Shown here one piece after another: positions 36,346 to 46,645 of a DNA stretch of 64,000 nt (its first letter is position 1; every line of letters starts with the position of its first letter). Where the stretch lies: NCBI RefSeq assembly GCF_020564565.1, contig NZ_JAJCTD010000005.1, positions 186,001 to 250,000 of the forward strand, read 5' to 3'. The DNA is from Rhodobacter sp. Har01. Lineage in GTDB: Bacteria > Pseudomonadota > Alphaproteobacteria > Rhodobacterales > Rhodobacteraceae. The notes under the pieces were generated by a model. That model had not been told where the DNA came from. It searched no databases and saw only the letters and a list, made by a program, of their open reading frames with translations. A program made the translations under genes and the position numbers.

Positions 36346-36609
36346 ATGCAAAGCCGCAACAAGTTTCTCGACGACATGAGCCAGTTGATGACCAACGCCA
36401 TGGGCGTGGCGCAGGGTGCGAAGACCGAGGCCGAGACGGCGATGAAAAGCCTTGTCGACCGCTGGATGGCGGACCGCGACTTCGTCACCCGCGAGGAATT
36501 CGATGCGGTGCGGGCGATGGCCCAGAAGGCGCGCGAAGAGAACACCGCGCTGGCCGCCCGCATTGCCGCACTGGAAGAGGCCCAGGCGGCAGGCAAGAAG
36601 AAGGCCTGA
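36346..36609 (+). CDS. ubiK: UbiK family accessory factor (BMFP)
   Basis: An 87-residue coiled-coil protein of the UbiK/BMFP family, which helps ubiquinone synthesis in E. coli by assisting UbiJ-like complexes. Begins QSRNKFLDDMSQLMTNAM and has the conserved DFVTREEFDAVRAMAQKAREEN stretch, broken here as VTREEFDAVR, with a C-terminal heptad pattern. The frame extends far upstream, but the conserved family start is here. Divergent from lgt. Confidence 0.9.
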   Translation: MQSRNKFLDDMSQLMTNAMGVAQGAKTEAETAMKSLVDRWMADRDFVTREEFDAVRAMAQKAREENTALAARIAALEEAQAAGKKKA

Positions 36610-36788
36610 CCGCGCCCCCTGCAGCCCGGCAGCCTTGAAACAGAGCGTCGGCCAGGGCGGTCACAGGCCTTTCGTCCAGCCCCCGACGCCCAAGGCGGAG
36701 CCTGAAAGGCGACAACAAGGCAACAGGCATGCGGCGCGCCTGCGCCGCTGTGACGGATCGGGGGCGGATCAGGGGCGGATGCTGGCGG

Positions 36789-37568
36789 TCAGATCCGGAT
36801 GAAGCGGAAGGCGGCCGAGGCGGCCCAGCCGGCGAAAGCGGCCAGCACCAGCGAGATCAGGCCATAGGCCAGCGGCTGTTCGCGCGACAGGTTGAAGATC
36901 AGCCGTTCAAGCCCGGCCTTGCGCACGCCGATGAAACGTTCCTGCACCGCCACCACGCGGCCCTCGCGCAGCACGAACATGCGCACCTTGTAGGTGCCCT
37001 CGATCAGGTTCGCCGGCAAGGCCACGTCGGTGCGAAACAGTGTCGACTCGGTCAGTTGCACCTTGTTTTCCAGCAGCCGGTACCGGCCCTCGTCGCTGCG
37101 CACACGCACCAGGGCATGCACGAAATCCGCCGACGCGTCGGCTTCCGACGCGATGCCGACCGCCCGGATCACCCGGTCGATGGTGATGTTGTGGCGGATG
37201 TTCTCGGTCGCCGAAAGGCTGGTGGCCAGTTCTCCGGACGTGGCCACGGCGTAGAAGCTTGGCGCGCTGTCGACCCGGACCGAGGCGTTGTTGATCCAGA
37301 TGCCGGCGACCCGCTCCTTTCGCCGCACCGTCACCGGGCCGGACGGTCCCTCGACCGTGATGATCACATCGACCCGTCCCTCGGGCACCGGAAACTCGCG
37401 CTTGATCGCGCCATAGACCAGGATTTCCGAACCGTCGAAATCGGCGGTGATCGCGACACGGTTCTGGCTCAGCCCCGAGACGATGGTCTCGGGCTTTGGC
37501 GCGGCTGCGTCCTGCGCCAGGACGGGCAGCGCAAGCGCGATCAGCAGGGGCGCCAGGGCGCGGATCAT
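36789..37568 (-). CDS. TIGR02186 family membrane-anchored protein
   Basis: A 259-residue protein with an N-terminal signal peptide (MIRALAPLLIALALPVLAQ), a long beta-rich periplasmic part (residues about 20-230), and one C-terminal helix (YGLISLVLAAFAGWAASAAF). This is the pattern of TIGR02186, function unknown. Its start overlaps the stop of the TSUP permease gene (4 bases), and the pairing is constant in this group, so the two probably work together in moving an anion. Confidence 0.85.
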   Translation of the reverse strand: MIRALAPLLIALALPVLAQDAAAPKPETIVSGLSQNRVAITADFDGSEILVYGAIKREFPVPEGRVDVIITVEGPSGPVTVRRKERVAGIWINNASVRVDSAPSFYAVATSGELATSLSATENIRHNITIDRVIRAVGIASEADASADFVHALVRVRSDEGRYRLLENKVQLTESTLFRTDVALPANLIEGTYKVRMFVLREGRVVAVQERFIGVRKAGLERLIFNLSREQPLAYGLISLVLAAFAGWAASAAFRFIRI

Positions 37569-38485
37569 GGCAGCACCCCCGGTGCGACCGAGAACAGCTC
37601 GGCCGGTTGCACCAGCAGGTCGACGCCGATGCGGATCGCCACCGCCAGCACCAGCGCCGCCAGCAGCACGCGCAACAGCTCGGCCTTCAGCTTGACGCCG
37701 ACGCGGGTGCCGATCTGCGCCCCGATCACCCCGCCCAGGATCAAGAGCAGCGCCAGCATCATGTCGACGGTCTGGCTGTTCACCGCATGCATGACCGTGG
37801 TGAAGCCGGTGACGAAGATGATCTGGAACAGCGAGGTGCCGATCACCACCCTGGTCGGCATGCCGAGGAGGTAGATCATCGCCGGCACCAGGATGAAGCC
37901 GCCGCCCACCCCCATGATCGCCGCCAGAAAGCCGACGAAGGCCCCCACCAGCGCCGGCGGGATGATGCTGATGTAAAGCCCGCTGGTGCGGAACTTCATC
38001 TTCAGCGGCAGGCGATGCACCCAGCTGTGGGTATGTGCCCGGCGCACCGGGGCCTTGCCGCCCTTGGCCCTGAGCAGCGCGCGCAGCGATTCCTGGAACA
38101 TCGTTGCGCCGATGAAGCCCAGGAAGACCACGTAGCAAAGCTGCACGAACAGGTCGAGCTGGCCCAGCTTCTCCATCCAGGCGAAGACCCGGACCCCGAC
38201 GATCGACCCGGCCACGCCGGCGACCAGCAGCACGAAGCCCATGCGAAAATCGACCGCCTTGCGCTTGAGCTGCGCCAGCACGCCCGAAACCGAGGAGGCG
38301 ACCACCTGGTTCGCCCCTGTCGCCACCGCGACGCCCGGCGGCACGCCGATGAACAGGAGCAGCGGCGTGATGAGAAAACCGCCGCCCACGCCGAACATGC
38401 CCGACAGAAAGCCGACGATGCCGCCGATCCCGAGAAGCAGGAAGGCGTCGACGGAGACCTCGGCGATGGGGAGGTAAAGCTGCAT
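37565..38485 (-). CDS. TSUP family (TauE/SafE) sulfite/anion exporter
   Basis: A 306-residue membrane protein of the TSUP family with about eight helices. The two-fold internal repeat shows as GMFGVGGGFLITPLL and AIMGVGGGFILVPAM. Family members export sulfite, sulfoacetate or similar anions; the substrate is unknown. It leads the two-gene unit with the TIGR02186 protein. Confidence 0.92.
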   Translation of the reverse strand: MQLYLPIAEVSVDAFLLLGIGGIVGFLSGMFGVGGGFLITPLLLFIGVPPGVAVATGANQVVASSVSGVLAQLKRKAVDFRMGFVLLVAGVAGSIVGVRVFAWMEKLGQLDLFVQLCYVVFLGFIGATMFQESLRALLRAKGGKAPVRRAHTHSWVHRLPLKMKFRTSGLYISIIPPALVGAFVGFLAAIMGVGGGFILVPAMIYLLGMPTRVVIGTSLFQIIFVTGFTTVMHAVNSQTVDMMLALLLILGGVIGAQIGTRVGVKLKAELLRVLLAALVLAVAIRIGVDLLVQPAELFSVAPGVLP

Positions 38486-38560
38486 CGGTTGCGGCGGGGG
38501 AAGGGAAAGGCGTGCCAGAGGGTTGCGCCCTTTGGCGGCGAAGTCAAAGGGGGTTTCGCC

Positions 38561-39355
38561 TCATCGGAGGTTCGTCAGGAAATGCCTCAGGATGCGTTCC
38601 AGTTTTGCCGCACCCAGGGGGGCCATGGCCTTGGTGTGCGCATGGCTGATCGCCTCGTCCGACAGGCCGGCGGCCATGTTGGTGATGGTGGATATGGCGG
38701 CGACGTTCAGGCCCAGGAAGCGGGCGAGGATGACCTCGGGCACGGTGGACATGCCCACCGCATCGCCGCCGAGAGTTTTCAGCATGCGAATCTCGGCCGG
38801 GGTCTCGAAGGACGGGCCGGAATACCAGCAGTAGGTGCCTTGCGGCAGGGGGATGCCTTCGGCCTGGGCCGCGGCCTGCAGCGCGGCGCGCAAGTGCGGG
38901 GAGTGGGCATCGGTCATCGGCACGAAGCGGGCATCGGTCGGCTCGCCGATCAGCGGGTTCAGGCCGTTGTAGTTGATGTGGTCGCAGAGCAGCATCAGGT
39001 CGCCGGGGCGGATGTCGGGGCGCAGGGAACCGGCGGCGTTGGTCAGGATCAGGTCGGGGGCGCCCAGGGCCTTGAGGGTTTCCAGCGCGGGGCGCATGGC
39101 GGCGGGGTTGCCGTTTTCATAGTAGTGTTCGCGCGCGCCGAAAACGGCGACGCGGATGCCGTGCAGGGTGCCGACATGCAGGTGCGGGTTGTGGCCCGAA
39201 ACGCCGATGTGGGGAAAGCCCGGCAGGTCGGCATAGGGGATGGCGGGGCCGTTGACCGTCTGGGCCAGGTGCCCGAGGCCGGAGCCGAGGATCAGGCCGA
39301 GGCGGACCGGGGCGTCGCCGGCGGCGGCGCGGATCAGGGCTGCGGCTTCGGTCAT
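38561..39355 (-). CDS. punA: purine-nucleoside phosphorylase
   Basis: Trimeric-type phosphorylase that splits purine nucleosides to free base and ribose 1-phosphate. It has 264 residues. Phosphate motifs GLILGSGLGHLA and GAREHYYENG, purine motif YSGPSFETPAEIRML (Glu) and the base-binding ITNMAAGL are intact. It is the last gene downstream of the BMP-type ABC importer, so imported nucleosides would be cleaved at once. Confidence 0.95.
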   Translation of the reverse strand: MTEAAALIRAAAGDAPVRLGLILGSGLGHLAQTVNGPAIPYADLPGFPHIGVSGHNPHLHVGTLHGIRVAVFGAREHYYENGNPAAMRPALETLKALGAPDLILTNAAGSLRPDIRPGDLMLLCDHINYNGLNPLIGEPTDARFVPMTDAHSPHLRAALQAAAQAEGIPLPQGTYCWYSGPSFETPAEIRMLKTLGGDAVGMSTVPEVILARFLGLNVAAISTITNMAAGLSDEAISHAHTKAMAPLGAAKLERILRHFLTNLR

Positions 39356-39383
39356 CTCTTGCGGCCTTTCGAAGGGGGCGGCC

Positions 39384-39435
39384 CCGGGGGCGCTTCGCCC
39401 CCCGGACCCCCAGAGGATATTTTCAGACAGATGAA
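39384..39435 (-). repeat. Rhodobacter-type intergenic repeat (CATCTG variant)
   Basis: Read on the minus strand: TTTCATCTGTCTGAAAATATCCTC followed by a run of GGGGGTCC and a GC hairpin (CCGGGGGCG/CGCCCCCCGG). It resembles the CTTCATCTTGG...AAAATACCCC repeats at 50587 and 54809. It sits between the second permease and punA and could be a processing or partial termination site. Confidence 0.55.
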
Positions 39436-39450
39436 AGCAGCCGGGCGGTT

Positions 39451-40419
39451 TCAGCGTTCCTTGACGTAGGGTTCTCCGCCGGCGCGGGGCGGGATGGCCT
39501 TGCCGACGAAGCCGGCGAGGACGAGGACGGTGAGGATGTAGGGCAGGGCGTCGATGAAGGCGCCCGGGACCTTGACCTGGATAACGGCCTCGACCACGTC
39601 GAGGCGCAGCGCGAGGGCCTGGAAGAAGCCGAAGAGGAGACAGGCCCACATGGCCGCCACAGGGCGCCATTTGGCGAAGATCAGCGCGGCAAGGGCGATG
39701 TAGCCGCGACCGGCGGTCATTTCCTTGCCGAAGCCGGCTTGCAGCGCGGTGGCCATGTAGGCGCCGGCGAGGCCGCAAAGGACCCCGGTGATCAGCACGG
39801 CGGTGAAGCGGAGACGGGGGACCGAGATGCCGGCGGTGTCGACGGCGGCGGGGTTCTCGCCCACCGCCCGCAGGCGCAGGCCGAAGCGGGTGCGGTAGAG
39901 CACCCACCAGGTCAGCGCGACCACGCCGAAGGCGGCGTAGACGAGGACCGAGTGGCCCGAGATCACTTCGGCGTAGAGCGGGCCGAGGATGGGCACCGGG
40001 CGCAGCGCATCGGCGAAGGGCAGGGTCAGTTCGCCGAAGCGGGCGGCGCCGGTCAGGGGCGGGGTGCGGCCGCCCTGGCCGAACAGGCTTTGCGCGGCCA
40101 GGACCGTCAGGCCGGACGCCAGGAAGTTCAGCGCCACGCCGGCGATCAGCTGGTTGCCGCGGAAGGTGATCGAGGTGATGCCGTGGATCAGCGCGAAGGC
40201 CATCGAGCCGGCGATGCCGGCGAGAAGGCCCACCCAGGCCGAGCCGGTGAGGAAGGCCACGGCGCCGGCACACATGGCGGCGACCAGCATCTTGCCTTCC
40301 AGCCCGATGTCGAAGACGCCGGAACGCTCGGAATAAAGCCCGGCGATACAGGCGAAGAGCAGCGGTGTCGCCAGGCGCAGGGTGCTGTCCAGAAGCTGCA
40401 GGAGAGTGGCGTAGTCCAT
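39451..40419 (-). CDS. ABC transporter permease, nucleoside/BMP type (2)
   Basis: A 322-residue inner-membrane permease with about eight to ten helices, of the BMP/sugar-type ABC family. Family sequence GLYSERSGVFDIGLEGKML at the N-terminus is typical of one subunit of the nucleoside importer; the EAA-type loop is VLYRTRFGLRLRAVGENPAA. Its ATG overlaps the stop of permease 1 by one base (TGATG). Confidence 0.93.
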   Translation of the reverse strand: MDYATLLQLLDSTLRLATPLLFACIAGLYSERSGVFDIGLEGKMLVAAMCAGAVAFLTGSAWVGLLAGIAGSMAFALIHGITSITFRGNQLIAGVALNFLASGLTVLAAQSLFGQGGRTPPLTGAARFGELTLPFADALRPVPILGPLYAEVISGHSVLVYAAFGVVALTWWVLYRTRFGLRLRAVGENPAAVDTAGISVPRLRFTAVLITGVLCGLAGAYMATALQAGFGKEMTAGRGYIALAALIFAKWRPVAAMWACLLFGFFQALALRLDVVEAVIQVKVPGAFIDALPYILTVLVLAGFVGKAIPPRAGGEPYVKER

Positions 40420-41521
40420 CACGCGGCCTCCGCCGGTCTGGGGCTGCGGAACAGGGCGAACACGCGGGCGAGCCCCATCCGCACCATCACGTCCAGCGCC
40501 CCGGTGAACAGGATCACCAGACCCTGCACCACGGTGCGCAGCTCGATGGGGATCTTCGTCCACAGCCCCAGTTCGGCGCCGCCCTGGAACAGGAAACCGA
40601 ACAGGAGCGCCGCCAGCACCACGCCCAGGGGGTGGTTGCGGCCCATCAGCGCCACGGCGATGCCGATGAAGCCGGCACCGCTGGCCGAGTTGCCGACAAG
40701 CCGTTCCGCCTCACCCATCACGTTGTTGATCGCCATCATGCCGGCAAGCGCGCCGGACAAGAGCATGGCGACCATCGTGATCTTGGTCGCGTTGATGCCG
40801 GCGTAGCGGGCGGCGGGTTCCGACTTGCCGAAGGCGCGGATCTGGTAGCCGAGGCGGGTGCGCCACAACAGCGCCCAGACCAGCCAGGCGGCCGCCAGGG
40901 CGATGAAGAAGGTGACGTTGGCCGGCACGCCCTTGGTGAAGATCAGGCTGAGGCCCGGGATCTCGTTGAAGGACGGCAGGTGCGCCGCGGCGGGGAAGTT
41001 CGCGGTGGCCGTATCCATCTGGCCCAGCGGGCGCAGCACGTCCCCCAGGACGAAGATCAGCAGGCTGGCGGCAATGTAGTTGAACATGATCGTGGTGATC
41101 ACGATGTGGCTGCCGCGTTTCGCCTGCAGGTAGGCCGGGATCGCCGCCCAGGCCGCGCCGAAGACAGCGGCGGCAAGGGTGGCGGCGAGAAGGGCGATGG
41201 TCCAGTGCGGCCAGGGGATGAACAGGCAGGCCAGCGCCACGCCCAGGCCGCCCAACTGGGCCTGCCCTTCGCCGCCGATGTTGAACAGGCTGGCGTGGAA
41301 GGCCACCGTCACGGCAAGGCCGGTGAAGATGAAGCTGGTGGTGTAATACAGCGTATAGCCCCAGCCGTAGGGCGACATCAGCGCGCCCTCGACCATGACG
41401 GTGATTGCTTCCCAGGGGTCTTGCCCGATGGCCAGGATGACCAGGGCCGAGATGATGGCCGCCAGCACAAGCGAGATCAGCGGCACCAGGGCGACGTCGG
41501 CCCAGCGTGGCAGGCGGTCCA

Positions 41522-41522
<1 letters not shown>
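40419..41522 (-). CDS. ABC transporter permease, nucleoside/BMP type (1)
   Basis: A 367-residue permease, partner of the one at 39451. Family motif FNIGGEGQAQLGGLGVAL, and the cytoplasmic loop RTRLGYQIRAFGKSEPAARYAGI that contacts the ATPase. About ten helices. It overlaps the stop of the ATPase gene by one base, so ATPase, permease 1 and permease 2 are made as a coupled set. Confidence 0.93.
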
Positions 41523-43069
<1,547 letters not shown>

Positions 43070-43157
43070 CCCTGTTCCTTCCGGCCGGGTCCTGGCTGCG
43101 AAAAGGGGCCGCGCCCGGGGAAGGACGCGGCCCTGTGTCGGCTGCCGAAAGTCAGGC

Positions 43158-44153
43158 TTAGAACGAGGCCGCCGGGCAGGTGTTGTCGGACATGTAGTCG
43201 TGCACGGCCAGTTCGCCCGACTTGATCTTGGCGGCGGCCTCTTCGACCTTGGCCTTCATGTCGTCGGTGACCAGGGCGGCGTTGTTCTCATCCAGCGCAT
43301 AGCCGACGCCGTCGTTCGCCAGGCCCATGACGTTGATGCCGGGGGTCAGCGCCTCGCCTTCCTTGAAGGCGTCATAGACGGCGTTGTCCACCTTCTTGAC
43401 CATCGAGGTCAGCACCTTGCCGGGGTGCATGTAGTTCTGGTTGCTGTCGACGCCGATCGACAGGATGCCTTCATCCGCCGCGGCCTGCAGCACGCCCACG
43501 CCGGTGCCGCCGGCGGCGGCATAGATCACGTCGGCGCCTTGGGCCTTTTGCCCCTTGGCCAGTTCGGCGCCCTTGACCGGGTCGTTCCAGGCGGCGGGCG
43601 TGGTGCCGGTCATGTTCAGGATCACGGTCGCATCCGGGTTCACCGCCTTGACGCCCTGGGCATAGCCGCAGCCGAACTTGCGGATCAGCGGGATGTCCAT
43701 GCCGCCGATGAAGCCGACGGTGCCGGTCTTCGAGGCCATCGCGGCCATCATGCCGACCAAGTAGCTGCCCTCATGTTCGTTGAACACCACCGACTTCACG
43801 TTCGGCTGCTCGACCACCATGTCGATGATGGCGAACTTGGTGTTCGGAAAGTCGGGCGCGACCTTGTTCAGCACGTCGCCGAAGGCGAAGCCGGTCATCA
43901 CCACCGGGTTCGAGCCCGCCTCGGCCAGCCGCCGCAGCGCCTGTTCGCGCTGGGCCTCGTCCTGCATTTCCAGTTCCTTGAAGGTGCCGCCGGTTTCGGT
44001 GGCCCAGCGGGTGGCGCCGTTGAAGGCGGCTTCGTTGAAGGATTTGTCGAACTTGCCGCCAAGGTCGAAGATGATCGCCGGCTCGGCGGCAACGACGCCG
44101 GCCGTCAGGGCCAGAACGGCGGTTGCCCCCGCAAGGGATTTCATCAGGGTCAT
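43158..44153 (-). CDS. BMP family nucleoside-binding protein
   Basis: Periplasmic binding protein of 331 residues, BMP/PnrA family, which binds purine nucleosides. Signal peptide about residues 1-23 (ending GVVAAE). Family motifs IIFDLGGKFDKSFNEAAFNG and VGFIGGMDIPLIRKF, split here as FDLGGKFDKSFN and GGMDIPLI. Start 44153 is supported by GGGAG 7 bases upstream; 44144 is an alternative. First gene of the importer operon; a possible promoter (TTGACC, then CCTAAT) lies about 70-90 bases upstream on the minus strand. Confidence 0.94.
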   Translation of the reverse strand: MTLMKSLAGATAVLALTAGVVAAEPAIIFDLGGKFDKSFNEAAFNGATRWATETGGTFKELEMQDEAQREQALRRLAEAGSNPVVMTGFAFGDVLNKVAPDFPNTKFAIIDMVVEQPNVKSVVFNEHEGSYLVGMMAAMASKTGTVGFIGGMDIPLIRKFGCGYAQGVKAVNPDATVILNMTGTTPAAWNDPVKGAELAKGQKAQGADVIYAAAGGTGVGVLQAAADEGILSIGVDSNQNYMHPGKVLTSMVKKVDNAVYDAFKEGEALTPGINVMGLANDGVGYALDENNAALVTDDMKAKVEEAAAKIKSGELAVHDYMSDNTCPAASF

Positions 44154-44301
44154 GGGTGTTCTCCCGGTTGATAAACCACAATGCCGCCCAGTCCGCCGAG
44201 TGGCCTCGGTCGCGGGCGGTTCCTGCGGCAGATTAGGCGGGAAGGCCCGGCAGGGGTCAAGTCGGATTCGCGTGAACGGAGCGGCAATCCTGACCAGAAG
44301 G

Positions 44302-44715
44302 TCAGAGGTCGCGGGCCAGCACCAGCGCATCGACGCGGGCGCCTTCGGGCGTGGCGTAGTAGGCCTTGCGCCGGCCTGCCGGCACGAAGCCCGCCGATTC
44401 GTAAAGTGCCTGTGCCGCGGGGTTTTCGGCGCTGACCTCAAGAAAGGCGCGGGTCGCCCCGCGCAGCCGGGCCTGGTAGAGGAACCGGGCGACCAGCTTG
44501 CGCCCGAGGCCGCGACGGCGGGATTCGGGGGCAACGGCGACGGTCAGAAGTTCGGCCTCGCCGGCCACCGCGCGGCCCAGCAGGAACCCTGCATCGCCCT
44601 CGACCAGCAGGAAGGCCAGCGGGTCGGCGGTGAGGGTTGCGAAGTCGGTTTCCGACCAAGGCGGAGGGGTGCGGAAGGCGCGGGCGTGCAGGGCGGCAAG
44701 GTCGGCAGGGGTCAC
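44302..44715 (-). CDS. rimI: ribosomal protein S18 alanine N-acetyltransferase-like
   Basis: A 137-residue GNAT protein. The RimI acetyl-CoA motif VAVAPESRRRGLGRKLVARFL, broken here as RRRGLGRKL, and the LEVSAENPAAQALYESAGF ending are typical. RimI acetylates the N-terminal Ala of S18. It starts with GTG, overlapping the tsaB stop (GTGA). The adjacent tsaB and NifU genes are the usual context. Confidence 0.9.
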   Translation of the reverse strand: MTPADLAALHARAFRTPPPWSETDFATLTADPLAFLLVEGDAGFLLGRAVAGEAELLTVAVAPESRRRGLGRKLVARFLYQARLRGATRAFLEVSAENPAAQALYESAGFVPAGRRKAYYATPEGARVDALVLARDL

Positions 44716-45326
44716 GGCAGGATCACCGGAGGGGGATCGGACGGGGGGGCCGCATCGGCGCCGCGCAGGTAGAACGGCGCCGGGCGCGGGCCGGGGGCGC
44801 GGCTGGCGGCGATGCGGGCGATGGCCTCGGCCAGCGGCATCGCCGGGGGCAGGCTGGCGGGGCCGGCCGCGTTGCCGGTGACGGCGCCGGGAGAGGGGTC
44901 GGGCCGTGACAGCAGTTGCGCCGGGCCGTCGGGGAAATCCTGCACATAGGCGAGACCCTGCCGGGCATCTTCGACCACCCGCAGCGGGCGCGGCAGGCCC
45001 TGGGCCAGCGCCTCCAGCCGGGTGACGCCGATGGCGGGAATGCCCAGCCCCAGCGCCAGCCCGCGGGCGGCGGCAACCGCTATGCGGACGCCGGTAAAGT
45101 TGCCCGGGCCGGTGCCGACCGCCAGCGCGCCCAGATCATGCCAGGCAAGGCCGGTGTCGGTGAGCAGCTCTTCCAGCAGCGGGATCAGCCGCTCGGCCTG
45201 GCCTTTGGCCATGGGTTCGAGGCGGTTCAGGCAGCGGCCATCGGGCCATAACAAAGCGGCGGCGCAATGCGCCGCCGATGTGTCGAAGGCCAGCAGCGGC
45301 CCGGTCGGTTTGGCGTCAGGCCGCAA
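44712..45326 (-). CDS. tsaB: tRNA threonylcarbamoyladenosine biosynthesis protein TsaB
   Basis: A 204-residue ASKHA-fold protein that scaffolds TsaD and TsaE in making t6A37 of ANN-reading tRNAs. N-terminal LLAFDTSAAHCAAALL, and the helix-strand motif GTGPGNFTGVRIAVAAARGLALGL, broken here as GTGPGNFTGVR. The frame begins at a TTG inside the 3' end of the NifU-like gene (11-base overlap); no better start is seen. Confidence 0.92.
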   Translation of the reverse strand: MRPDAKPTGPLLAFDTSAAHCAAALLWPDGRCLNRLEPMAKGQAERLIPLLEELLTDTGLAWHDLGALAVGTGPGNFTGVRIAVAAARGLALGLGIPAIGVTRLEALAQGLPRPLRVVEDARQGLAYVQDFPDGPAQLLSRPDPSPGAVTGNAAGPASLPPAMPLAEAIARIAASRAPGPRPAPFYLRGADAAPPSDPPPVILP

Positions 45327-45879
45327 CGGGCCGAACCTCGGTCACCTCGGGGATGTAGTGCCGCAAGAGGTTCTCGATGCCCATCTTCAGCGTCAGCGTG
45401 CTGGACGGGCAGCCGGCGCAGGCGCCCTGCATGTGCAGATAGACCACGCCGCGGTCAAAGCCGTGGAAGGTGATGTCGCCACCGTCCTGCGCCACGGCGG
45501 GGCGCACCCGGGTGTCGAGCAGTTCCTTGATCTGGCGGACGATGTCGGCGTCGGCGCCGGAATGCTCGGCATGGCCGCCCGCGGCCTTGGCCTCGCTTTC
45601 CATCACCGGCGCGCCGGACTGGTAATGCTCCATGATCGCGCCCAGGATCTGCGGCTTGATATGGGCCCAATCCACGGCATCGGCCTTGGTGACGGTCACG
45701 AAGTCCAGCCCGAAGAACACGCCGGTCACCCCGCCCGCGGCGAAGATGCGGCGCGCCAGCGGCGATTTCTCGGCCGCCTCGGCATCGGGGAAATCGGCGG
45801 TGCCGATCTCAAGCACGGTCTGCCCCGGCAGGAATTTCAGCGTGGCGGGGTTCGGCGTGGATTCCGTCTGGATGAACAT
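45316..45879 (-). CDS. NifU family Fe-S cluster scaffold/carrier
   Basis: A 187-residue Nfu-type protein. N-terminal Nfu_N domain (FIQTESTPNPATLKFLPG) and C-terminal NifU domain with CAGC (CxxC, near residue 150) that would hold a 4Fe-4S cluster between two subunits; HMQGACAGCPSSTLTLKMGIE is the core, broken here as GACAGCPSSTLTLK. GGAG lies 8 bases before the ATG at 45879; a longer frame to 45927 is not needed. Leads the unit with tsaB and rimI. Confidence 0.92.
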   Translation of the reverse strand: MFIQTESTPNPATLKFLPGQTVLEIGTADFPDAEAAEKSPLARRIFAAGGVTGVFFGLDFVTVTKADAVDWAHIKPQILGAIMEHYQSGAPVMESEAKAAGGHAEHSGADADIVRQIKELLDTRVRPAVAQDGGDITFHGFDRGVVYLHMQGACAGCPSSTLTLKMGIENLLRHYIPEVTEVRPVAA

Positions 45880-45979
45880 GGGGTGATCTCCGACCATTCC
45901 AGTCGGATATGCGCCCGAGGCCTGCAATAGTCAACCGGCCGAGGGCGCAATCGGCCCGAGACCGGCTGCAGCAGGCACG

Positions 45980-46141
45980 TCAGACCCGGTCGGCGCCCCA
46001 GTAGGCATACATCTGGTCCAGCGCGGACAGTGACCGCAGGTGGACGCTGCGCAGCATCGCGCGTTCTTCGGCGTGGTAGGTCACCGCGGCGGGCGCAACG
46101 GATTTGGCGACACGCAGGGCGGGTTTCAGGGCCGACATCAT
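45980..46141 (-). CDS. small protein (53 aa), SD inside a hairpin
   Basis: A 53-residue frame (MMSALKPALRVAKSVAPAAV, then ERAMLRSVHLRSLSALDQMY) ending YWGADRV. It has good codon character and a promoter-like pair upstream (46176-46204). Its ribosome-binding site AAGGAT is the right arm of GATCCTT-GTG-AAGGATC (46145-46161), so the mRNA could hide its own start. Function unknown; the family is not recognised. Confidence 0.6.
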   Translation of the reverse strand: MMSALKPALRVAKSVAPAAVTYHAEERAMLRSVHLRSLSALDQMYAYWGADRV

Positions 46142-46144
46142 TCA

Positions 46145-46161
46145 GATCCTTCACAAGGATC
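46145..46161 (-). promoter_or_regulatory. hairpin covering a ribosome-binding site
   Basis: GATCCTT-GTG-AAGGATC on the minus strand: 7-bp perfect stem; the right arm holds the SD of the 53-residue gene, 4 bases before its ATG. Confidence 0.5.
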
Positions 46162-46175
46162 CTCCCTCGGCCCGC

Positions 46176-46204
46176 AATATAAATTTTGCCGCAACGCAGC
46201 GGAA
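46176..46204 (-). promoter_or_regulatory. candidate promoter of the 53-aa gene
   Basis: On the minus strand TTCCGC (46199-46204) and TATATT (46176-46181), 17-base spacing, in a locally AT-rich stretch. Confidence 0.45.
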
Positions 46205-46254
46205 CCGACGATCCGGCATGCCCGTGATGCAGCCGCAGCATGCCTGACCCAACG

Positions 46255-46626
46255 TCAGGCGAACGCGGCCCACAGCAGATAGGCGGCGATGGCCGCCATC
46301 ACCAGGGCCACGGCCACCGAGCCCAGGTCCTTGGCATCCTTGGCGAATTGCGCCCAGCCCGGGGACATCTCGTCAACCAGGACCTCAAGCGCGGTGTTCA
46401 GCGCCTCGACCGCGACCAGCAGGAACATCAGCGCGACAAAGCCCAGCATCTTGCCGGCCGAGGCGCCAAGGGCCGCCATCAGGCCCAACACCACAAAGCC
46501 CGCCAGCGCCTCTTGCCGGAACGCGGCCTCGCGCGACAGCCGCCTCAGGCCTGCGGCGGAATTCCGACCCGCGGCCAGGATTCGTCCGATCCCGCCCTTG
46601 GCCGCAGGCCGATTGCCAGGTTGCAT
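46255..46626 (-). CDS. dgkA: diacylglycerol kinase
   Basis: A 123-residue integral membrane kinase that phosphorylates diacylglycerol to phosphatidate, recycling lipid from membrane-derived glucan synthesis. Family signature EALNTALEVLVDEMSP (with the catalytic Glu residues) and the following KDAKDLGSVAVALV are present. Three helices, normal length. Divergent context: convergent to none, leftward with the protease. Confidence 0.93.
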   Translation of the reverse strand: MQPGNRPAAKGGIGRILAAGRNSAAGLRRLSREAAFRQEALAGFVVLGLMAALGASAGKMLGFVALMFLLVAVEALNTALEVLVDEMSPGWAQFAKDAKDLGSVAVALVMAAIAAYLLWAAFA

Positions 46627-46645
46627 GCCGGCGCCCCCGCGGCCC

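Noticed and set aside
44290..44305. CTGACC-AGAA-GGTCAG inverted repeat beside the rimI stop
   Set aside because: Short stem that overlaps the rimI stop codon, with no T-run and no clear gene to control; too weak to call as operator or terminator.
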